Positions 56,612-64,000 of a DNA stretch of 64,000 bases are shown piece by piece. The stretch covers positions 76,267,327-76,331,326 of the forward strand of contig NC_057861.1 in assembly GCF_019393635.1 (NCBI RefSeq), given 5' to 3'. The translations under genes and the position numbers were made by a program. Source of the stretch: Dromiciops gliroides. Its lineage: Eukaryota > Chordata > Mammalia > Microbiotheria > Microbiotheriidae. The notes below the pieces were generated by a model, which did not search any database, had not been told where the DNA came from, and saw only the letters and a list, made by a program, of their open reading frames with translations. Every line of letters starts with the position of its first letter. Within the stretch, counting starts at the first letter, position 1.

Positions 56612-58867
56612 GCTAGAATAGCTTGACAGCTAGTAAGTGCTGGGTCAAAGCATATGCACAGTTTTATAGACTTTTGGACATGGTTCCAAACTGTTCTCCA
56701 GAATAGCTGGATCAGTTCACAATTCCACCAATACATTGGTGTTCCAATTTTCCCACATCTTCTCCAACATTTATCATTTTCCTTTTTTTGGTCAAAATAG
56801 CCAATCCAATAGGTATGAGGTGGCACTTCAGAGTAGTTTTAATTTTCATTTCTCTAATCAGTGGTAAATGAAAATATTTTTTCATATGGCTGTAGATAGC
56901 TTTAATTTCTTCATCTGAAAACTGCCTGTTTATACCCTTTGACCATTTCTCAATTGAGGAATGACTTGTATTCTGATAAATTTTATTCATTTCTCTATAT
57001 ATTTTAGAAATGAGGGCTTTATCAGAAAGACCGGCTGTAAAATTGTTTCCTAGCTTTCTGCTTTCTTTCTAATCTTGGTTGCATTGGTTTTGTTTATGAA
57101 AAATCTTTTTAATTTAATATAATCAAAATGATCCACTCTGCATTTCATAATGTTCTCTATCTCATCTTTGGTCATAAATTCTTTCTATCTCCATAGATCT
57201 GACAAGTAAACTATTTCTTCCTTTTCTAATTTGCCTACGGTATCACCCTTTATGTCTAGATCATGTGCCCATTTTGACTTTAGTTTGGTATACAGTGTAA
57301 GATGTTGGTCTATGCCTAGTTTCTGCCATACTATCTTCCAGTTTTCCCAGCAGTTTTTGTCAAACTGTGAGTTCTTATCCTGAAGACTAAAGTCTTTGGG
57401 TTTATCAAACAGGAGATTGCTATATTCATTTACTACTGTGTTTTGTATGCCTGACCTGTTCCACCAATCTACCTCTCTATTTCTTAGCCACTACCAAATA
57501 GTTTTGATGGTTGCCATTTTATAATAAAGTTTTAGATCTGGCAGTTAGGCCACCTTCCTTTGCATTTTTTTCATTAATTCTCCTGATATTCTTGACCTTT
57601 TTTTCTTCTAGATGAATTTTGTCATTATTTTTTTCTAGCTCTATGAAATAATTTTTTTGTAGTTTGATTGGTATGGCACTGAATATGTAAATTAATTTAA
57701 GCAAAATTGTCATTTTTATTATATTAGCTTGGCCTACCCATGAGCAATTGATATTTTTCATTTGTTTAGATCTTATTTTATTTGTGTGAAAAGTGTTTTG
57801 TAATTGTGTGCAAATAGTTCCTGGGTTTGCCTTGGCAGGTAGACTCCCAAATATTTTATATTGCCTACAGTTCTTTTAAATGGAATTTCTCTTTCTATCT
57901 GTTGCTGCCGGGCTTTGTTGGTCATATAATGAAATGCTGATGATTTGTGGGGGTTATTTTATATCCTAAAACTCCTAAAGTTGTTCATTGTTTCAAGTAG
58001 TTTTTTAGTTGATTCTCTACGTATACCATCATGTCATCTGCAAAGGGTGATAGTTTTGATTCTTCCTGGCCTATTCTAATTCTTTCAGTTTCTTTTTTTT
58101 TTCTCTAATTGCTAAAACTAGCATTTCTAGTACAACATTGAGTAATAGTGGTGATAATGGACATCCTTGTTTCATGCCTGATCTATTGGGAATGCTTCTA
58201 ACTTATCCCCATTACATATAATGCTTGCTAATTATTGAACACAGATACTGCTTATCAGCTTAAGGAAAGGTACATTTATTCCTATGCCCTTTCGTGTTTT
58301 TAATAGGAATGGGTGCTGTATTTTGTCAAAAGCTTTCTCTGCATCCATTGAGATATTCAGGGGCAGCTAGGTGGCGCAGTGGATAATGCACCGGCCCTGG
58401 AGTCAGGAGTACCTGAGTTCAGATCCGGCCTCAGACACTTGACACTTAGTAGCTGTGTGACCCTGGGCAAGTCACTTAACCCCCATTGCCCCGCAAAAAA
58501 AAAAAAAAAGAGAGAGAGAGAGAGAGATTCATATGATTTCTCTTGGCTTTGTTATTGATGTGGTCAATTATGTTGATAGTTTTCCTAATATTGAATCAGC
58601 CCTGCAATTCTGTTATAAATCCCACCTGGTCATAGTGTATTATCCTGGTGATAATTGCTGTAATCTCTGTTAATATTCTATTGAGAATTTTTGCATCAAT
58701 ATTCATTAGGGAAATTGGTCTATAATTTTTTCTCTGCTTTTGTTCTTCCTGTTTTAGGTATTAGCATCATATTTGTCTTGTAAAAAGAATTTGATAGGAT
58801 TTCTTCTTTACCTATTTTTCCAAATAGTTTGTATAGTATTGGAATTAATTGTTCTTTAAATGTTGAT
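56612..58867 (-). mobile_element. L1 ORF2, antisense
   Basis: A long and fairly well-kept antisense L1: GCTGGGTCAAAGCATATGC, TTTATCATTTTCCTTTTTTT, CTGAAAACTGCCTGTTTAT, TAGTTTGATTGGTATGGCAC, then the RT region up to 58867. A SINE lies at 58360. The frame is broken by several stops, so it is not active. Confidence 0.85.
58360..58528 (+). mobile_element. WSINE1-like SINE in L1
   Basis: Full-length plus copy with a GA-repeat tail. GAGATATTCA / GAGATTCATA flanks. Confidence 0.9.
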
Positions 58868-58955
58868 AGGGGCAGCTAGGTGGCGCTGTGGATAGAGCAC
58901 AGGCCCTGGAGTCAGGAGGACCTGAGTTCGAATGCAGCCTCAGACACTTGATACT
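58868..58955 (+). mobile_element. WSINE1-like SINE, 3'-truncated at an L2 junction
   Basis: Only the tRNA-like head remains (to GACACTTGATAC). The next base begins antisense L2-type sequence. Confidence 0.85.
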
Positions 58956-59640
58956 CTCAACAGTAGTAGTGGAATTAGGAAGAAGGCAAAGTTTAAGGGA
59001 GAAGGGGACTTCTGTTTTGGACATTTTGAGTTTGAGATATCTGTGTGATATCCAGTCTGAGATGTCTAATAGACAGTTGGTCATATGAGATGAGGTCAAG
59101 AAAGAGGTTAGGGCTAGATAAATAATTTGAGAATCATCCACATAGAGATGATAACGAAAGCCATGGGAACTAATGAGATCATGAAGTGAAGTCATATAGA
59201 AGAAGAGGGCCTACAACAGAACCCCAGGGGGCATGGTTACTTGGAAGCACCTTGAGAAAGATCCAGACAAGGAGAATGAGAAGGATCAGTCATAGAGGTA
59301 GGAAGAGAGCCAGGAGAGAGAAGTGTCATGAAAATCCAAAAGAAGAGAGCAAGTATCCGAAAGAAAATAGATAACATCAAAGGCTGTGGAGAGGTCAAAT
59401 AGAATGAAGATTAAGAAAAGGCCACTAAATCTGGCAATTAAGAAATCACTAGTAATTCTGGTGAGAGAAGTTTCAGTGTAAATGCAGAGTAGTTCAAAGT
59501 AGTTTCAGGAGCCAAACTGAAAAGGGTTTAGAAGAAAGGGGAAAAGATGAGGCACTCGGTATAGACAGTCAAGGAAATTAGCCACAAAGAAAGGAAAGCT
59601 ATAGGATAATAGCCAGTAGGCTCTTTATAACTGCTTGCTG
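58956..59640 (-). mobile_element. L2-type LINE RT, antisense
   Basis: The minus strand reads DLISSHGFRYHLYVDDSQI, with the RT catalytic YxDD as YVDD, then NCLLDISDWISHRYLKLKMS and KTE. Upstream minus-strand text continues RT fingers to about 59612. The element abuts a 3'-truncated SINE at 58955. Confidence 0.8.
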
Positions 59641-60045
59641 ATCTGATTGATTGATCCATTTGGGTTTTCCCATGTGTATAAATAACACTCTTGTATCCTG
59701 GCTCTCACTTGAGAAGCTCTAAAAAGATCTGGAATTTAATGAAATTACCACACTGACCTTTACAAACAGGACCATCTAAGACTGTGATGTTCAAGCCTGG
59801 GAATTCTATTGTCCTTGATGGTCAAAAGAGATTGTTAAAAAAAAAAAAAAAAAGAAAACCTTTGGAGATCTTTTCCATTTTGCATGCTTGTTAACATTCT
59901 TTAAATGTCCCTGAAATGACCCTGCTTAGATGGCTTTCTTGTCAAGCTTTCTTTAAATTTGCTTTTCCTTTTACTGCTTTTCTCCTTTATGAGGCAATAC
60001 AGCTCATAATATTCATGTAAGGTTGTACAAATGAGTTTATATTCC

Positions 60046-60191
60046 TTTTTTGGAGGGGGGGGCAATTGGGGTTAAGTGACCTGCCCAGAGTCACACAGCT
60101 AGTAAGTGTCAAGTGTCTAAGGCCGGATTTGAACTCAGGTCCTCCTGAATCCAGGGCCAGTGCTCTATCCACTGCACCACCTAGCTGCCCC
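60046..60191 (-). mobile_element. WSINE1-like SINE
   Basis: Full-length minus copy. Duplication ATGAGTTTATATTC. Confidence 0.92.
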
Positions 60192-60298
60192 ATGAGTTTA
60201 TATTCTTAACCACCATTGTTTTGACCACCATATATCCATGGTTGTCAAGGAAATAAAATAGTTGCTGAGTGAGGCCATTTCTAGGCTGTTTTGGTACC

Positions 60299-60453
60299 TT
60301 TTTTTTTTTTTTTTTTTGCAGTGCAGTGGGGGTTAAGTGACTTGCCCAGGGTCACACAGCTAGTAAAGGTCAAGTGTCTGAGGCCGAATTTGAACTCAGG
60401 TCCTCATGAATCCAAGGGACGATGCTTTATCCGCTGTGGCACCTAGCTGCCCC
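60299..60453 (-). mobile_element. WSINE1-like SINE
   Basis: Full-length minus copy, moderately diverged. TTGGTACC / TTGGTCCC flanks. Confidence 0.9.
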
Positions 60454-60868
60454 TTGGTCCCATTTTATGGCAATTTATTTGCATTGGTTAAATTCTTGCA
60501 AAAAATTATTATAATTTGTTTCAAGGCTCTTTTCTCCATTCATTTTCCCTTTTTTGGCATCAGAAACCTGTTTAAATAGTCCATGTTGGAATTGTTTTAC
60601 TCATATGTCGTATCTTTTTCATTCTTTTAATTTTGTATTCATTTTAATCTTGGACCTTACAAATCAGTGGTCTGATGAAGAGACAGCTTATTAAGTAATA
60701 ATGACCCTCATAGCAATAATGAGTCATTTCCAATCATTGAAATGTAATCATTTTTTATGTTAATTGTAATCTCTTTTCTCCAATATGGTATTCCTGGTCT
60801 GTTAGATGAGTCTTTGTTGCCATCTATGCCAATCTTTTGGCCTATTTCATTACTTAACACTGAACCCA

Positions 60869-61006
60869 GGGGCAGCTAGTGGTGCAGTGGATAAAGCACC
60901 AGCCCTGGATTCAGGAGGACCTGAGTTCAAATTTGGCCTCAGACACTTGACACTTACTAGCTGTGTGACCCTGGACAAGTCACTTAACTCCCATTGCCCC
61001 ACAAAA
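60869..61006 (+). mobile_element. WSINE1-like SINE
   Basis: Plus copy with short deletion in the A box area (GCTAGTGGTGCAG). Duplication AACACTGAACCC. Confidence 0.9.
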
Positions 61007-61199
61007 CAAAACACTGAACCCTGCTGGTTGATTTTGGTTTGGAGTTTTTGTTTCGTTTTGTTTTGAATTGTAGGGGGAGGGGGTGAGAGAGGGGTTGGCT
61101 ATCTTCCCCTCTGTTCACCTTTCTTTGAATTCACCTATTTTCAAGTCTTTGCTACCTTAATTTAGAGGATTATGCATAGAATTTCTTTATTTCCCCATT

Positions 61200-61500
61200 A
61201 TAATATACCTAACAACTGGTCATTTGGCCTCTATTTGATGACCTCTAATGAGACAGAACCTACTACCTCCTGAAATCACTCATCCCACTTTTGAATACCT
61301 ATCAGTGTTGGGAAATGTTTTCCTTATATTAATCTTAAATTTGCTAGTGTCCATCCATTGCTGTTCATTCAGCCCTCTGGGGAGAAAAGAAAAAATGTAC
61401 TTCATTCATATGATGGCCCTTCAAATACAGTTGAAATCAGTCATGCCACTCTTTAGTCTTATTCTCTTCTACTACAGTTTGTGTCTTTGCTCAAAAAGGA
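61200..61500 (-). mobile_element. CR1/L3-type LINE 3' fragment, antisense
   Basis: Shares the L3-type 3' pattern (AAATGTTTTCCTTATATTA, CAGCCCTCTGGGGAGAA, GGCCCTTCAAATACAG) with 35690 and 48530. Confidence 0.5.
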
Positions 61501-61519
61501 AAACGGTCTGAATTTTTGG

Positions 61520-61650
61520 CTTCAATTCCACTTCTGCCTGTGACAGCTACTCATTGTGTGACGAGGGGCAGGTCATTCAACCTCTAGTCCATAAATTAGA
61601 TACCTATGGTTCTATACCTGCAAGGTTGTTATAAGGTCTGAGAGAAAATG
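61520..61650 (+). mobile_element. MIR-like SINE
   Basis: TTGTGTGACGAGGGGCAGGT, then CAAGGTTGTTATAAGGTCTG. Confidence 0.6.
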
Positions 61651-61654
61651 TGTG

Positions 61655-61794
61655 GAGGCAGCTAGGTGGCACAGTAGATAGAGCACTGGCCCTGGAGTCA
61701 GGAGTACCTGAGTTCAAATCTATCCTCAGATGCTTGACACTTACTAGCTGTGTGACCCTGGGCAAGTCACTTAACCCCAATTGCCTCACAAAAA
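61655..61794 (+). mobile_element. WSINE1-like SINE leading into GA/GAAA repeat
   Basis: Full-length plus copy whose A tail grades into a long purine microsatellite. Confidence 0.9.
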
Positions 61795-61845
<51 letters not shown>

Positions 61846-61846
61846 G

Positions 61847-61929
<83 letters not shown>

Positions 61930-61935
61930 AGGAAA
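61795..61935. repeat. (GA)n and (GAAA)n microsatellite
   Basis: A GA run followed by about 20 GAAA units, starting from a SINE A tail. Confidence 0.97.
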
Positions 61936-62216
61936 ACATATGAAGTTGGTTTTCCAAAAATCTGAGTCAATTCATCTGAGCCCAGTGCCTGGGACTCATT
62001 AAAGGTGGCTAGGTGCTTTCTCACCATCTCCTCCCTTACTGTGGGTTTCAATGTCCCCCCTGTTAACCATTTTCGTTCTATCCTTCCCAATCCAAAAGTC
62101 ATTCTCTTTTTAGTAGGGAAAAGAGAAAATTGAGTTGAATCATTCTGCCTTTTCTCCCTTAACGATTATTGTAGTCCCTTTAATCCAGAACCATGATCCT
62201 TAATTATTTCTTTCCT

Positions 62217-62330
62217 TTTTTTGGGGGGGGGGGTGAGGCAATGAGGGTTAAGTGACTTGTCCAAGGTCACACAGCTAGTAAGTGTCAAGTGTCTGAGGCT
62301 GGATTTGAACTCAGGTCCTCCTGAATCCAG
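62217..62330 (-). mobile_element. WSINE1-like SINE, head missing
   Basis: Minus copy ending at CTCCTGAATCCAG. The rest of the head is absent. Confidence 0.85.
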
Positions 62331-63095
62331 CCTCCTTTCATCATTGAATCTCTTGCCCCTAACCTAGCTAAAAAATACATACATTTTAAAATCCTGCTTA
62401 TTGTCTTAAGCTTTCATCATCAGCCTCCACTTATTCTTTATGTACACACTCCTGACATTCTTCTCATGCCACTACCCTGCTTCGTTCTTTAGTTCCTTAG
62501 ATCTCCTTACTTCCATCTCCAATACAAATCTTTTAAAAGCCTAAAGAGTTGGTTCAGGGGCAGCTAGATGGCACAGTGGATAGAGCACTGGCCCTGGAGT
62601 CAGGAGTACCTGAGTTCAAATCCGACCTCAGACACTTAACACTTACTAGCTGTGTGAGCCTGGGCAAGTCACTTAACCCCAATTGCCTCACTAAAAAAAA
62701 AAAAAAGAGTTGGTTCAGTTCCTTGTGCATCCACACTAGAATGCTTAAATCACTTCTCTTCCTCATCACAATCCTTTGTGTTATCAGAATGTCATTCTTA
62801 AGGGCACTGTAACTCTTTGGGGCTGACTTCTCTCCTTTAGAATTTTAGGCTACAGGATCCTACCTATCCTTTCTCTATATTCTTGGAAATCCACAATCCC
62901 CAAATCTAAGGTGTGCATCAGCCTAGGTCTGGCTTTATCCTCTATATAAATAACACTCTATGGAGTGGTCATACCCTCCCAAGGCTCCCATCATTTCTAC
63001 TTCAGCAACTCCTAAACCCTTACAATCAGGTTCAGAATTGCAATTTGCCTCATCACTTCCTCCACTTTCATAGTCTTCTTTGCTGCATCTTCCTC
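62331..63095 (+). mobile_element. Possible L2-type LINE fragments, sense
   Basis: C/T-rich text with CCACTACCCTGCTTCGTTC and ATTTGCCTCATCACTTCC resembles L2-type 3' coding sequence. Boundaries are unclear and the call is weak. A SINE lies at 62557. Confidence 0.3.
62557..62706 (+). mobile_element. WSINE1-like SINE
   Basis: Full-length plus copy. Perfect duplication AGAGTTGGTTCA. Confidence 0.92.
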
Positions 63096-63097
63096 TA

Positions 63098-63276
63098 GGT
63101 CAGGTCTTCTTAAACTTCTTCTACTTAAGACCCCTTTACACCAAGAAATTTTTACACAACCTCTGGTATATAGGGATATAAAATAGATATACATAACTTT
63201 TTACTGTTGCCAAATTTTTCAGGATGCCCACATTTAGTTATGTGACCCCCTGACTCCCAGTTTAAGAATCTAGACT
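63098..63276. mobile_element. hAT-type MITE, copy 3 (opposite orientation)
   Basis: It is the reverse complement of the copies at 5735 and 37568, beginning TCTTCTTAAACTT and ending CCAGTTTAAGAATC, and is more diverged. Confidence 0.65.
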
Positions 63277-63895
63277 TTAGATCACGCCACTAACCAGACA
63301 GAAGTGCCTTCCCCACCTGACTGCCTTAAGGAAGCAGGGTCCTAGGCCCTCTTCTCCCATTATACTGTCTCCATGTTTTCCAGATAAGCAGCTTGATTGG
63401 AGGGGCAGGAGAGAGGAAAAAAGAAAAAGAAAGTCTGCCACTTCACCTATGCGGGGAGACCTAGGGGGTTAAAGTCAGTGGGCTTTTATTGATCTTTCTA
63501 AAACTTTCCTATTGGAGCCTTATCTGTGCTTCCTTCAAATCGAATTCTCTGCTCTTCAAGTTGAAGGAACACACTCGCTCTAACACTTCCTTCTGCCATA
63601 GTAGAGGCTAATCTCTTAGGCCTCCCTGTTCCCGCAGTCCCCTCCTGACAGGCCTAATGAATTGAGACAAAAAAAATGTGTCTTCAACATTTATTTGCTC
63701 CTTATTCCCTTCCCCTCACCCCATCACCCTGAAACCTCTTCTCCCCACCACCAGACTAACCTGAGCCCCTTCCCTCAAATTTCCCTAACTCACCATTCCT
63801 TTCTCTTCTCCCCAACCTCCCTTCTCCCCTCCCCTCTCAGGTGCTCCAGATACCCCCCCTCTCAAGCTTCCCTTTACCCCTTCCTCTCCCCCCAG
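63277..63895. other. 3' end of the long SPATC1 intron, repeat-poor
   Basis: No mobile element is seen. From about 63690 the sequence is strongly pyrimidine-rich and ends in the exon acceptor. Confidence 0.7.
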
Positions 63896-64000
63896 GCCTC
63901 CCTGAATACTTCAAACCACAAGTTGGATGAAGAACTATGCCAGACACTCACTCAACGTTATGTGAGTGTCATGAATCGGTTGCAGAGCCTGGGCTACAAT
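63896..64000 (+). CDS. SPATC1: SPATC1 exon (C-terminal domain, continues past window)
   Basis: A long pyrimidine tract (about 63690-63893) leads to the acceptor CCCCCCAG. The frame starts at phase 0 exactly as the upstream exon requires. The 35 codons visible read ASLNTSNHKLDEELCQTLTQ then RYVSVMNRLQSLGYN, which continues the speriolin C-terminal domain without a gap. The exon runs off the end of the window, so its donor or stop codon cannot be given. Confidence 0.95.

Larger units (their letters stand above)
35388..63895 (+). other. SPATC1: SPATC1 intron, 28.5 kb, repeat-filled
   Basis: This phase-0 intron runs from GTCTGA to CCCAG and interrupts the conserved C-terminal domain between IIQ and ASLN. 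It holds about 23 young SINEs (17 in the gene's orientation, 6 opposite by my count), CR1/L3, L2, L1 and RTE pieces, a long composite SINE pair, a probable LTR and two hAT MITE copies. No open frame inside it looks like a host gene; the longer ones are translations of repeats. Confidence 0.85.
33251..64000 (+). other. SPATC1: SPATC1 (speriolin) gene, partial
   Basis: Gene-level entry joining four exons whose reading frames connect through consensus splice sites with phases 1, 1 and 0. The joined product reads through a Ser/Thr/Pro/Gly-rich region into the hallmark block [20 protein letters not shown], then [17 protein letters not shown] and LCQTLTQRYVSVMNRLQSLG. I recognise these as the C-terminal domain of speriolin (SPATC1; the paralogue SPATC1L shares the domain). 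The long low-complexity middle and the EPFNMAFVGQPVHTSTPAGT block fit SPATC1 rather than the shorter SPATC1L. Speriolin is a testis protein reported to bind CDC20 and to sit at the sperm centriole and neck. The 5' exon with the N-terminal coiled coil is not seen and the 3' end lies beyond the window. Neighbouring genes are not visible. Confidence 0.93.

Noticed and set aside
61604-62102. Long open frames with SFFLSFFLS or KERKKERK repeats
   Set aside because: They are translations of the GA/GAAA microsatellite plus a SINE.
35388-63895. A nested gene in the long SPATC1 intron
   Set aside because: No open frame there has conserved motifs outside LINE reverse transcriptases, and no splice-linked exons were found.
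1-64000. A previously undescribed multi-gene biological system
   Set aside because: Only one host gene and one retropseudogene are present. The rest is explained by known mobile element classes or is unassigned non-coding DNA.

Overview
This window is vertebrate nuclear DNA, almost certainly from a marsupial. Roughly fifty copies of one short tRNA-derived SINE (start GGGGCAGCTAGGTGGC, visible A and B boxes, A-rich tail) lie in both orientations. They match the young SINEs I know from marsupials (WSINE1-like, which suggests an Australian lineage; the species cannot be fixed by eye). Around them are marsupial-type L1, a half-LINE (HAL1-like) element, CR1/L3- and L2-type LINEs, RTE remnants, MIR/CORE-SINEs, solo retroviral LTRs and small DNA transposons.

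The only protein-coding gene I can support is SPATC1 (speriolin, a sperm centriole protein) on the + strand. Four coding exons lie at 33251-33994, 34248-34856, 35248-35387 and 63896-64000, the last running off the window. All junctions have GT/AG sites and matching phases, and together they encode about 530 residues: a long Ser/Thr/Pro/Gly-rich middle, then the start of the conserved C-terminal domain. The N-terminal exon was not found. It probably lies upstream of the window, which would make bases 1-33250 largely intron 1, but this is inferred.

Layout: 1-3 kb, an L2-type LINE split by a solo LTR; 3-11.7 kb, decayed antisense L1 with SINEs and a hAT MITE; 11.8-14.5 kb, mostly unassigned; 14.5-17.7 kb, a HAL1-like element with three SINE insertions; 19.2-22.3 kb, a long composite SINE and three solo LTRs; 22.4-26.3 kb, L2 fragments and SINEs; 26.4-32.9 kb, a mariner MITE and an antisense L1 interrupted by a cytochrome c retropseudogene; 33.06-35.6 kb, a repeat-poor island holding three SPATC1 exons; 35.4-63.9 kb, one 28.5-kb SPATC1 intron filled with CR1/L3, L2, L1, RTE and SINE copies plus one probable LTR; then the last exon.

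No tRNA or rRNA gene, CRISPR array, operon or novel multi-gene system is visible. What stands out is the genome history: nested insertions with readable target-site duplications, the expanded intron that cuts the conserved speriolin domain, and one SINE copy with an unusual strand-biased set of transitions.
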